64,000 nt of DNA from Arsenophonus sp. aPb. Its GTDB lineage: Bacteria; Pseudomonadota; Gammaproteobacteria; Enterobacterales; Enterobacteriaceae. Positions 1-9,888 of the stretch are shown in pieces (within the stretch, counting starts at the first letter, position 1; each line of letters opens with the position of its first letter). Position numbers and translations under genes: made by a program. The notes under the pieces were generated by a model that was not told the origin of the DNA, searched no databases, and saw only the letters and a list, made by a program, of their open reading frames with translations. The DNA lies in the NCBI RefSeq assembly GCF_029873475.1, contig NZ_CP123499.1:186001-250000 (forward strand). Direction: 5' to 3'.

Positions 1-268
1 ATCGATTCAAATTAAGTAATGGCAATTAATTTGACCATAAGAGTTCAGACAAGCCTTTATTAGTGATGTACCCAATCGATGCTTAGTGAGTCTGAATATT
101 CTGTAAATATGGAGTTGAGGCTGTGTTTTATGGTCGCAAGTTAGTTGTGCAATTTTAGCAACTCAGCAGAATCAGTCATTGGCGATAAACAACTCATCAT
201 GCAACCGTTTAATTTCATTGCTTTTATCTATGAATTACAAAAATAAATTTTATTGCTGAATTTTTTCG
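1..268. other. Non-coding region upstream of oxyR
   Basis: No gene is recognised on either strand. In E. coli the small RNA OxyS is transcribed divergently from oxyR here; I see no hairpin plus U-run on the minus strand that would mark its end, so oxyS is not called. The stretch is moderately AT-rich and contains scattered stop codons in all frames. Confidence 0.6.
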
Positions 269-296
269 TTGATAGGAAAACTGGATCCATTATGAT
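269..296 (+). promoter_or_regulatory. Probable oxyR promoter
   Basis: A -35 box TTGATA (269-274) and a -10 box TATGAT (291-296) are separated by 16 bp. Transcription would start near 303, inside the OxyR-like palindrome that follows, an arrangement expected for autorepression of oxyR. Confidence 0.55.
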
Positions 297-301
297 GAAT
301 A

Positions 302-318
302 GATAGGTTGATTCTATC
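302..318. promoter_or_regulatory. OxyR-type operator half
   Basis: The palindrome GATAG-N7-CTATC contains ATAG-N7-CTAT, the repeated core of known OxyR sites. It lies just downstream of the predicted -10 box of oxyR. A second perfect core at the usual 7-bp spacing is not visible; a weak ATAG starts at 272. Binding is inferred from motif and position. Confidence 0.5.
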
Positions 319-345
319 AAATTTATATTTAGGGAAGGAATAGGC

Positions 346-1248
346 ATGAATATTCGTGATTTGGAGTACCTTGTAGCATTAGCTGAGCATAAACATTTTC
401 GGCGTGCTGCAGATGCCTGCCATGTTAGTCAACCGACCCTAAGTGGTCAAATTCGTAAATTGGAAGACGATTTAGGTGTTATGTTACTAGAGCGAACAAG
501 CCGAAAGGTTTTGTTTACTCAGCAGGGATTATTATTAGTTGAACAAGCTAGAACAGTACTGCGAGAAGTTAAAATATTGCAGGAAATGGCTTCCTTACAA
601 GGTGAAAGCATGTCAGGTCCGTTACACATAGGATTAATTCCTACCATTGGCCCTTATCTTTTGCCTCACATCATTCCAGAATTACACCGTTTATTTCCTA
701 AACTGGAGATGTATTTACATGAAGCACAGACACACCATCTGTTAGCGCAATTAAATAATGGTAAACTGGATTGTGCAATATTAGCGCAAGTGAAAGAGAC
801 TGAAGCTTTTATTGAAATTCCTCTCTATGAGGAACCTATGCGATTAGCCATTTATGAAGGGCATCCGTGGTTCAATCGTAAGGAAATTGAGATGCAAGAG
901 CTTGTTGGGCAGAAATTACTCATGTTGGAGGATGGTCACTGTTTACGTGATCAAGCGATGGGATATTGTTTTCAGGTTGGAGCCAAAGATGATACCCACT
1001 TTCGAGCCACCAGTTTGGAAACATTACGTAACATGGTGGCAGCCGGCAGTGGTATAACACTTTTGCCAGATTTATCGGTGCCGAAAGAGATAAAACGTGA
1101 TGGCGTCTATTATCTTGATTGTATTAACCCTGTTCCTTCACGTTCGATTGTTTTAGTTTATCGCCCTGGTTCACCGCTTAGAAGTTGTCATGAACAATTT
1201 GCTGAGGCAATACGTAAACAAATGCAGCGATACTATAGTAAAAATTAA
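346..1248 (+). CDS. oxyR: Hydrogen peroxide-sensing LysR-type activator OxyR
   Basis: OxyR is the cytoplasmic peroxide sensor that switches on catalase, alkyl hydroperoxide reductase and iron-sequestration genes when an internal disulfide forms. The 300-residue protein has the LysR winged helix-turn-helix at about residues 1-60 and a regulatory domain after about 90. The two redox cysteines are present at C199 and C208, the same numbers as in E. coli. The ATG start has an AAGGA ribosome site at 335-339. The gene is convergent with sthA, as in E. coli. An OxyR-like box sits over its promoter, suggesting autoregulation. Confidence 0.97.
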   Translation: MNIRDLEYLVALAEHKHFRRAADACHVSQPTLSGQIRKLEDDLGVMLLERTSRKVLFTQQGLLLVEQARTVLREVKILQEMASLQGESMSGPLHIGLIPTIGPYLLPHIIPELHRLFPKLEMYLHEAQTHHLLAQLNNGKLDCAILAQVKETEAFIEIPLYEEPMRLAIYEGHPWFNRKEIEMQELVGQKLLMLEDGHCLRDQAMGYCFQVGAKDDTHFRATSLETLRNMVAAGSGITLLPDLSVPKEIKRDGVYYLDCINPVPSRSIVLVYRPGSPLRSCHEQFAEAIRKQMQRYYSKN

Positions 1249-1283
1249 TTGTTTACTTACTTCTAATATTGGGTTCTATTTGG

Positions 1284-2681
1284 TTAAAACAGACGGTTCA
1301 ATCCATTTAGCGCAGCAACCCGAAATGCTTCTGCCATAGTTGGATAATTGAAGGTAGTATTAACGAAATATTCAATAGTATTACCTTCACCTTTTTGCTC
1401 CATAATTGCCTGTCCAATATGAATAATTTCTGCTGCACGCTCCCCGAAGCAGTGAATACCTAAAATCTTTAATGTTTCGCGATGAAATAGAATTTTTAAA
1501 CTGCCTACATTCATCCCTGCTATCTGTGCTCTGGCTAAGTGTTTAAATTGGGCGCGCCCGACTTCATAAGGAATTTTCATGGCAGTCAATTGTTGTTCGG
1601 TTTTACCGACAGAACTGATTTCAGGAATGGTGTAGATCCCGGTTGGAATATCCTCAATTAAATGGGTATCACCGTGACCTGTTGTTATTGCACGGGCTGC
1701 GAGACGACCTTGATCATAAGCTGCTGAAGCTAAACTGGGATAACCAATAACATCGCCGACAGCATAGATATTTTCATTATGAGTACGATAGGTAGCGTCA
1801 ACTTTAATCAGACCTCGATTATCAATAGGAATAGCGATATTTTCTAAATTTAGATTATCGGTATTTCCTGTACGGCCATTAGCATATAATAGACAATCGG
1901 CTTTGACTTTTTTACCTGATTTCAGATGAATAATTACGCCATCATCTGTTCCTTCGATTTTTTCATATTCTTCATTATGGCGAATAACAACACCATTATT
2001 CCAAAAATGGTATGATAAAGCATCTGACATTTCTTGGTCTAGAAACGAGAGAAGGTGATCACGAGTATTAATAAGATCAACTTTTACCCCTAACCCTCTA
2101 AAAATTGAAGCATATTCACAGCCAATTACCCCTGCACCATAAATAATAACATGACGGGGTTCATGATTGAGTGTTAAAATCGAATCGCTATTGTAAATGC
2201 GTGAATGCTGAAAATCGACATCGGGTGGACAATAAGGACGAGAGCCGGTTGCGATAATAATTTTTTCAGCATATAGCGTATCGTCAGTACCATCATTATA
2301 AAGAACTTTTACGGTATGTTCGTCAATGAAAGAGGCTTCACCAGCAAACATATTACAACCATTCCGTTCGTAAAATCCTTGTCGCATATGTGTTTGTTGA
2401 TTGATTACGGTTTCGGCTTGTTTAAGAATGTCGGAGAAAGAAGAGCGTAAAAGTCGGGACTTATCGCTATATAATGGATTTTGATTAAATTCGATAATTC
2501 GGCTGACTGCATGCCGAAGTGCTTTAGAGGGAATGGTTCCCCAGTGGGTACAACCACCACCAATTTTATTATAACGTTCAATGACGGCAACTTTTTTCCC
2601 TTGTTTTACCAACCCCATTGCTGCGCCTTCTCCCCCGGGGCCGGAACCAATAACGATAGTATCAAATTGAATCTGTGGCAT
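1284..2681 (-). CDS. sthA: Soluble pyridine nucleotide transhydrogenase
   Basis: SthA is a cytoplasmic FAD enzyme that moves hydride between NADPH and NAD+, mainly to reoxidise surplus NADPH. The 465-residue product has the FAD-binding GSGPGGEGAA motif near residue 13, an NAD(P)-binding GAGVIGCEYAS motif near 184, and the second FAD motif AVGDVIG near 310. It belongs to the pyridine nucleotide-disulfide oxidoreductase family but carries GGGCTHWGTIPSKA where the relatives have the CxxxxC redox pair, the usual signature of SthA. It is convergent with oxyR and divergent from fabR, the E. coli arrangement. Confidence 0.96.
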   Translation of the reverse strand: MPQIQFDTIVIGSGPGGEGAAMGLVKQGKKVAVIERYNKIGGGCTHWGTIPSKALRHAVSRIIEFNQNPLYSDKSRLLRSSFSDILKQAETVINQQTHMRQGFYERNGCNMFAGEASFIDEHTVKVLYNDGTDDTLYAEKIIIATGSRPYCPPDVDFQHSRIYNSDSILTLNHEPRHVIIYGAGVIGCEYASIFRGLGVKVDLINTRDHLLSFLDQEMSDALSYHFWNNGVVIRHNEEYEKIEGTDDGVIIHLKSGKKVKADCLLYANGRTGNTDNLNLENIAIPIDNRGLIKVDATYRTHNENIYAVGDVIGYPSLASAAYDQGRLAARAITTGHGDTHLIEDIPTGIYTIPEISSVGKTEQQLTAMKIPYEVGRAQFKHLARAQIAGMNVGSLKILFHRETLKILGIHCFGERAAEIIHIGQAIMEQKGEGNTIEYFVNTTFNYPTMAEAFRVAALNGLNRLF

Positions 2682-2892
2682 TCGGTATAACCTATATTAT
2701 GTAAATACGAATAGACAACTCACATTAACATTATCTTCTTTAATCATGCTTAAATATAAGATTCAGGCTTTACATTTTAATAAATAAACAGAAATTCCTT
2801 ATATACTAGTTAAACTTAAGAACACTGCAAATCTGTTAAAATTTGGTATAGTGGTCTAGTTGCATTATTATCGAAGAGGTATATTAATTACT

Positions 2893-3534
2893 GTGAGTAA
2901 TATTACAGGCATTAGAGCAAAGCAGAAAGAAAAAACGCGTCGTTCTCTGATAGAAGCGGCTTTTAGTCAATTGAGTGCTGAGCGTAGCTTTACTAGTCTC
3001 AGCTTACGTGAAGTTGCGCGAGAAGCAGGTATTGCACCCACTTCTTTTTATCGACATTTTCGTGATGTTGATGAATTAGGATTGACCATGGTTGATGAAA
3101 GCGGGCTCATGCTCCGTCAATTAATGCGTCAAGCTCGACAGCGAATTGCAAAAGGTGGTAGTGTCATTCGAACATCTGTTGCTACTTTTATGGAATTTAT
3201 TGGTAATAATCCGAATGCCTTTCGGTTATTGCTGCGTGAACGTTCAGGCACATCGGCTGAGTTTCGTGCTGCAGTTGCCAGAGAAATTCAGCATTTTATT
3301 GCTGAATTGGCCGATTACTTGCAACAGGAAAGTAGTATGCCTCGATATTTTACTGAAATACAAGCAGAAGCCATGGTTACTATTGTATTTAGTGCGGGGG
3401 CTGAAGCATTAGATATTGAGCAGGAAAAAAGGCAACTTTTGGAAGAGCGGTTAGTTTTACAACTTAGAATGATCGCTAGAGGCGCCTATTATTGGTATCG
3501 TCGCGAACAGGAAAAACATAATATCAAATTATAA
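2893..3534 (+). CDS. fabR: TetR-family repressor of unsaturated fatty acid synthesis FabR
   Basis: FabR represses fabB and fabA in response to the ratio of unsaturated to saturated acyl-ACP or acyl-CoA. The sequence is very close to E. coli FabR, including the N-terminal TetR helix-turn-helix (REVAREAGIAPTSFYRHF, about residues 35-52) and the long effector domain. I chose the GTG at 2893, which gives 213 residues, close to the usual 215; an upstream in-frame TTG at 2860 would add 11 residues without family support. yijD, which follows fabR in E. coli, is absent. Confidence 0.93.
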   Translation: MSNITGIRAKQKEKTRRSLIEAAFSQLSAERSFTSLSLREVAREAGIAPTSFYRHFRDVDELGLTMVDESGLMLRQLMRQARQRIAKGGSVIRTSVATFMEFIGNNPNAFRLLLRERSGTSAEFRAAVAREIQHFIAELADYLQQESSMPRYFTEIQAEAMVTIVFSAGAEALDIEQEKRQLLEERLVLQLRMIARGAYYWYRREQEKHNIKL

Positions 3535-3721
3535 ATAATTTTTTGCAGTAAACTCCAAATTGCAATTATTTATTATTATTTTCTATATTAGCTTTTTAAA
3601 TGGTTTTTAATATTATAAGTATTAGAGAGATATTATTTATATTAATATTATTTAATATTTATTTTAACAGTAAAATTATATTCGCCATCGCTAGATAGAT
3701 TCTTTGCTATTATGACTTATA
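3535..3721. other. AT-rich spacer where yijD would be expected
   Basis: Very AT-rich, with long TATT-type runs and no open frame of note. In E. coli the small membrane protein gene yijD overlaps the end of fabR; no trace of it can be read here. Confidence 0.5.
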
Positions 3722-3746
3722 AAACGCCATATTTTTAATGGCGTTT
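3722..3746. terminator. Bidirectional terminator between fabR and trmA
   Basis: A perfect 9-bp stem AAACGCCAT / ATGGCGTTT with a 7-nt loop. On the minus strand it is followed by a T run (TTTTAT) and lies 10 bp past the trmA stop; the plus strand has TTTCTCTCT. It can serve both convergent genes. Confidence 0.75.
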
Positions 3747-3755
3747 CTCTCTCAT

Positions 3756-4859
3756 TTAAATATCTTTATTCTCAAGTAAAACTCCACACTCAATATGGTG
3801 GGTATAAGGAAATTGATCGAATAATGATAATCGATGAATTTTATGGGTTTTATTAAGTATATTTAGATTGTGACAAAGTGTATTGGGATTACAGGATATA
3901 TAAAGAATACGTGGATATTTTTGTACTAATTCAAGTGTTTTTTCATCTAAACCACAACGAGGAGGATCAATCAAAATTGTCTTACATTTATAACTCATTA
4001 AATCAACATCCTCGAGGCGTCTAAACTGACGTTCACCTTGTATTGCTTGGGTGAAATCTTCTGCTGACATGCGAATAATTTTTACATTATTAATTTTATT
4101 AGCTTCAATATTATATTGAGCAGCAGTTACTGATGGTTTGGCAATCTCAGTTGCCAGTACGCGATTAAAATTTTGCGCTAGTGCGATAGAAAAATTACCA
4201 TTTCCACAATAAAGCTCAAGTAAATCTCCTTTTGCGTTTTTAGTACAATCAATTGCCCATTCTAACATTTTGATATTTATTCCGGCATTGGGTTGGGTAA
4301 AACTATTTTCAATTTGGCGATAAATAATTGACTTACCAGCAATAGGTAATACCTCATCAATATGATCCTGTTCTAATATAATTTTTGTTTTTGCCGCGCG
4401 TCCGATGAGCTGTATATCAAAACCTTGATTAATTAAAGCGATACGTAATTGTTTAGCTTGTTCAATCCATTCCTCATCCAAATTTTTGTGGTAAATTAAC
4501 GAAACAATAATCTTATTACTTAATGTTGATAAATAATCTACTTGGAAAAGTTTATAACGTAAAACAGATTTACTTTTAATTAAGGGAATTAAGGCAACCA
4601 TCATTTGATTAATTAATTTACAAGCAACAGGAAATTGATCAATTCTTATACGTTGTTTAGTTGTTTGATCAAACATTATATGAAATAAATCTTGTCCTTC
4701 ATGCCAGAGGCGAAATTCAGCGCGCATTCTATAGTGGGAAAAATCAGAACGAAAAATTTCTGGCTTAGGTGCATTATAAGGCAGCATAATACTGTTTAAA
4801 TATTTAATTTTTTCTGTTAACTGCGAGTTGTATTGGGTAATTGATAAATTATTTAGCAT
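3756..4859 (-). CDS. trmA: tRNA (uracil-54-C5) methyltransferase TrmA
   Basis: TrmA makes ribothymidine at position 54 of the T-loop of nearly all tRNAs, using S-adenosylmethionine. The 367-residue protein has the SAM-binding motif LELYCGNGNFSIALA at about residues 214-228, the IDPPRCGLD motif near 298, the catalytic nucleophile in SCNP at C323 and the general base E357 near the C-terminus, matching the known E. coli enzyme. The ATG at 4859 fits the family N-terminus. In E. coli btuB lies divergently upstream; here it is missing. Confidence 0.96.
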   Translation of the reverse strand: MLNNLSITQYNSQLTEKIKYLNSIMLPYNAPKPEIFRSDFSHYRMRAEFRLWHEGQDLFHIMFDQTTKQRIRIDQFPVACKLINQMMVALIPLIKSKSVLRYKLFQVDYLSTLSNKIIVSLIYHKNLDEEWIEQAKQLRIALINQGFDIQLIGRAAKTKIILEQDHIDEVLPIAGKSIIYRQIENSFTQPNAGINIKMLEWAIDCTKNAKGDLLELYCGNGNFSIALAQNFNRVLATEIAKPSVTAAQYNIEANKINNVKIIRMSAEDFTQAIQGERQFRRLEDVDLMSYKCKTILIDPPRCGLDEKTLELVQKYPRILYISCNPNTLCHNLNILNKTHKIHRLSLFDQFPYTHHIECGVLLENKDI

Positions 4860-5196
4860 GTATTCAGATTCATATTATAAAAAATTTTCTATCGTGAGAT
4901 TGTAGGGAAAGAGAAAGAGATGTCTAGCTTTGATGCACGATTTATGGATCCTAGTTAAAATAGTTTTCCTAAGCTTATTTTTCCAATATTGATAGTAAGA
5001 GTCGTAAAATTTTAGGCCATCGATATTGGAAGGTAATGCAAAAATAAAAATAAGTTATAATATTGTCTTAAAACAAGTGGGCAGTTATACAACTGCACAT
5101 GGATTTATTCAATCTAATATTACTGTATAATTACTCATGACTATTTTTACTAACAATTCTCTTATCAGCATATTGTTCATTATTGTGATGAAATGA
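4860..5196. other. Spacer between trmA and murI; btuB absent
   Basis: This 337-bp AT-rich stretch has no open frame of note. In E. coli btuB, preceded by a cobalamin riboswitch, lies here. I searched for the riboswitch B12-box pattern and for TonB-box or porin-like coding sequence and found neither. A -10-like TATAAT lies near 5055. Two palindromic sequences (4983-5029 and 5081-5096) are reported separately. Confidence 0.6.
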
Positions 5197-6036
5197 ATGA
5201 AAAATGAAATAAAAAAAGTAACCTCTGCTCAGTTGAAAACGGCTCGGCCAACTATTCTAATTTTTGATTCTGGTGTTGGTGGGTTATCTGTTTACCGTGA
5301 AGTCAGACAATTATTGCCAGATCTACACTATATTTATGCTTTTGATAATGATGCTTTTCCTTATGGAGAGAAGAGTGCCGAATTTATTATTGAACGTATT
5401 ATTCGCTTCATCGATCAAATTCAACAAAAACACGCATTGGCAATAGCAATTATTGCTTGTAATACGGCAAGTACGGTCAGTCTACCTATTTTAAGAGCAC
5501 ATTTTCAATTTCCAATTATAGGCGTTGTTCCCGCAATAAAACCAGCAACTAAATTAACACGTAATGGTATTATTGGATTATTAGCAACCAAGGCGACTGT
5601 TAGTGGAAACTATACTAGAGAGCTTATCGACCGATTTGCTGTTGATTGTAAAGTTGAGATGATTGCCTCATCAGAATTAGTCGAATTAGCAGAAAAAAAA
5701 CTTCATGGTCAAATAATCTCAAAAGAAACATTAGTGCGCATTGTAAAACCGTGGTTAAAAATGAAAGAACCTCCTGACACCATTGTGCTCGGTTGTACAC
5801 ATTTCCCGTTATTATCGGCAGAACTAAAAGAAGTGTTGTTTGACGGAACCAGACTCATTGATTCTGGCGCAGCAATTGCTAGACGAGCGGTTTGGTTAAT
5901 CAATAATCATCCAAATCTGATTTTAACAAAAAATAGAAATATCGCTTATTGCACTAGAATGGATGTTGAAGCTGAAAAGCTTATCCCTGTATTGATGAAT
6001 GAAGGTTTTAATCAGTTAGAAAAAATTTCTATTTAA
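5197..6036 (+). CDS. murI: Glutamate racemase
   Basis: MurI converts L-glutamate to D-glutamate for peptidoglycan. The 279-residue product carries the N-terminal FDSGVGGLSVYREV motif, the first catalytic cysteine in ACNTAS (C88) and the second in GCTHFPLL (C200). The N-terminal tail before TILIFDSG is of the long enterobacterial type, in which UDP-MurNAc-Ala activates the enzyme. In E. coli murI lies directly upstream of rrnB, and here too it is followed by a ribosomal RNA operon. The start ATG lacks a strong ribosome site, so the true start may differ by a few codons. Confidence 0.96.
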   Translation: MKNEIKKVTSAQLKTARPTILIFDSGVGGLSVYREVRQLLPDLHYIYAFDNDAFPYGEKSAEFIIERIIRFIDQIQQKHALAIAIIACNTASTVSLPILRAHFQFPIIGVVPAIKPATKLTRNGIIGLLATKATVSGNYTRELIDRFAVDCKVEMIASSELVELAEKKLHGQIISKETLVRIVKPWLKMKEPPDTIVLGCTHFPLLSAELKEVLFDGTRLIDSGAAIARRAVWLINNHPNLILTKNRNIAYCTRMDVEAEKLIPVLMNEGFNQLEKISI

Positions 6037-6086
6037 GCCGATTTGTCGAAATATAAACCAATTAGACAATTTTTTTTAAATAACGG

Positions 6087-6114
6087 TTGCCAGCGGCGTA
6101 AAACCGCCTATAAT
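6087..6114 (+). promoter_or_regulatory. rrn promoter P1
   Basis: A -35 TTGCCA (6087-6092) and consensus -10 TATAAT (6109-6114) have a 16-bp spacer and a GC-rich discriminator (GCGCTCCC) after the -10, as in stringently controlled rRNA promoters. The T/A-rich block just upstream (6068-6084) could be the UP element. Confidence 0.85.
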
Positions 6115-6186
6115 GCGCTCCCACTGGTTGAGAATAAACAATTACATTTTTAATCAGTGATAAAAAAGAAAAGTAGAAATAACTAC

Positions 6187-6214
6187 TTGACTTTACAGGT
6201 GAAAAGCGTAATAT
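6187..6214 (+). promoter_or_regulatory. rrn promoter P2
   Basis: A -35 TTGACT (6187-6192) and -10 TAATAT (6209-6214) with a 16-bp spacer lie about 100 bp after P1, the usual tandem arrangement. Confidence 0.8.
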
Positions 6215-6240
6215 ACGCCACCTCGCGACTCCGGTCGCAC

Positions 6241-6252
6241 GCTCTTTAACAA
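6241..6252 (+). promoter_or_regulatory. boxA antitermination site of the rRNA leader
   Basis: The exact boxA core GCTCTTTAACAA follows a small GC hairpin (6224-6237). NusB-S10 binds this element to protect rRNA transcription from Rho. A second copy lies in the 16S-23S spacer. Confidence 0.85.
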
Positions 6253-6460
6253 TTAATCAGACAATCTGTGTGGGCACTCGCAAGACATCATCAAAAACTA
6301 TTTGAAGATTAAGTCTTGAAGAGTGACAAAACAGTTAATTCATATATGAACTAATAAGCAGTAACGTTATTTTGGGCAACGGCGAAGGCGGTAAAAGGCC
6401 GACAAAGTGGCAAAAAAAAAGCGTTACGGCCAGTAAAACATTCTTTGAGCATCAAACTTT

Positions 6461-8001
<1,541 letters not shown>

Positions 8002-8067
8002 CCGAGATAGATGGAATGTGAGTGTTCACACAGATTGTCTGATGAAGATTGAGCAGAAGGTATCATT

Positions 8068-8144
<77 letters not shown>

Positions 8145-8211
8145 AGATTGCTGGCAGATATTGCCTAAAGGCGAAGTTAGCGGGAAGGAGTAATGATACA
8201 AGAATCTTAAT

Positions 8212-8287
8212 GGGGCTATAGCTCAGCTGGGAGAGCGCCTGCTTTGCACGCAGGAGGTCAGCGGTTCGATCCCGCTTAGCTCCACCA
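8212..8287 (+). tRNA. alaT-type: tRNA-Ala (TGC)
   Basis: 76 nt with encoded CCA, anticodon TGC, T-arm GGTTCGATCCC. The Ile-Ala pair replaces the tRNA-Glu that sits in both the rrnB and rrnC spacers of E. coli K-12. Confidence 0.98.
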
Positions 8288-8356
8288 TATTGCAAGATAA
8301 AACTAGATAAAAAGTTATTCAGAGCAGGCTGGCAACAGTATGCTGCGAATAATAAT

Positions 8357-8368
8357 GCTCTTTAACAA
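8357..8368 (+). promoter_or_regulatory. boxA in the 16S-23S spacer
   Basis: A second exact GCTCTTTAACAA, placed as expected ahead of 23S, where it reloads the antitermination complex. Confidence 0.8.
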
Positions 8369-8514
8369 TCTGGAACAAGCTGAAAATTGAAACACACATT
8401 ATTGAGAAAAATAATGTGGAGAACTCTCAAACTCCAACGTGAAGTGTATTCGCTGTCAGGAAGGCAGGCATTATGAGCGAGCAGTCAGGAATTCGAGGCG
8501 GCCAGCGCGCAGCA

Positions 8515-8541
8515 AGCGCAGCGTACAAAAGTACGTGAGCA
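8515..8541 (+). repeat. GTAC palindrome repeat, copy in the 16S-23S spacer
   Basis: Reads AGCGCAG, then GCGTAC-AAA-style hairpin arms, then GAGCA. It sits within a larger imperfect GC-rich stem spanning about 8455-8590, just before mature 23S. The same core recurs inside the 23S insertion at 9265-9293. Confidence 0.6.
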
Positions 8542-9167
8542 TTGCGAGCACTGCCCAACAAAGAATTGCTGCACGCGCAGCCATAACCTATCAGAATGAT
8601 AGTGAAATAAAAGACATCTTCGGGTTGTGAGGTTAAGCGAATGAAGCGTACACGGTGGATGCCTAGGCAGTCAGAGGCGATGAAGGACGTGCTAATCTGC
8701 GAAAAGCGTCGGTAAGCTGATATGAAGCGTAATAGCCGGCGATGTCCGAATGGGGAAACCCAGTGCATTAATGCACTATCGTTTGATGAATTCATAGTCA
8801 AACGAGGCGAACCGGGGAACTGAAACATCTCAGTACCCCGAGGAAAAGAAATCAACCGAGATTCCCCTAGTAGCGGCGAGCGAACGGGAGCAGCCCAGAG
8901 TCAGCATCGATATTAGTATCAGGAGAAGGGTCTGGAAAGGCCCAGCAATAAAGGGTGATAGCCCCGTATCCGAAGATGTTAGTGTTGTGAGCTCGAAGAG
9001 TAGGGCGGGACACGTGTTATCCTGTCTGAATATGGGGGGACCATCCTCCAAGGCTAAATACTCCTGACTGACCGATAGTGAACCAGTACCGTGAGGGAAA
9101 GGCGAAAAGAACCCCGGCGAGGGGAGTGAAAAAGAACCTGAAACCGTGTACGTACAAGCAGTGGGAG

Positions 9168-9355
9168 CCCCATCACTCAAGTGCCTCGGCAGTTGGGTGA
9201 TGGCATACCATCACAATAACAGCGCAGGCTTTGCCAACAAGGTTGTTCGGTTTTTTCAAGCCGCAGCGCAGTGTACCTAAAAGTACACGAGCAGCGGAAG
9301 TTAAAAAAGCGGACAAGATTGGCCGCAAAGACAAGCGGGACATTTGAGGATGGGG
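9168..9355 (+). other. Intervening sequence in 23S helix 25
   Basis: About 188 nt replace the short E. coli hairpin loop. The ends pair as CCCCATC...CTCAA with TTGAG...GATGGGG. Inside are a GTGATGG-CATA-CCATCAC hairpin (near 9196-9213), a long imperfect rod (TTGTTCGGTTTTTT with AAAAAAGCGGACAA) and a GTGTAC/GTACAC tip. Known helix 25 insertions are cut out by RNase III, leaving a fragmented but functional 23S. Removal here is inferred from structure and position. Confidence 0.88.
9265..9293 (+). repeat. GTAC palindrome repeat, copy inside the 23S insertion
   Basis: AGCGCAG, GTGTAC-CTAAAA-GTACAC arms, GAGCA. Apart from a 2-nt longer loop and two compensating stem changes it matches the spacer copy at 8515-8541. 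Confidence 0.6.
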
Positions 9356-9776
9356 TGACTGCGTACCTTTTGTATAATGGGTCAGCGACTTATATTCTGT
9401 AGCAAGGTTAACCGCATAGGGGAGCCGTAGGGAAACCGAGTCTTAACTGGGCGTTAAGTTGCAGGGTATAGACCCGAAACCCGGTGATCTAGCCATGGGC
9501 AGGTTGAAGGTTGGGTAACACTAACTGGAGGACCGAACCGACTAATGTTGAAAAATTAGCGGATGACTTGTGGCTGGGGGTGAAAGGCCAATCAAACCGG
9601 GAGATAGCTGGTTCTCCCCGAAAGCTATTTAGGTAGCGCCTCGTGAATTCATCTTCGGGGGTAGAGCACTGTTTCGGCTAGGGGGTCATCCCGACTTACC
9701 AACCCGATGCAAACTACGAATACCGAAGAATGTTATCACGGGAGACACACGGCGGGTGCTAACGTCCGTCGTGAAG

Positions 9777-9809
<33 letters not shown>

Positions 9810-9856
9810 AAAGTCATGGTTAAGTGGGAAACGAAGTGGGAAGGCTTAGACAGCCA

Positions 9857-9888
<32 letters not shown>

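Noticed and set aside
4860..5196. Cobalamin riboswitch
   Set aside because: I looked for a B12-box-like conserved core ahead of the missing btuB and found none.
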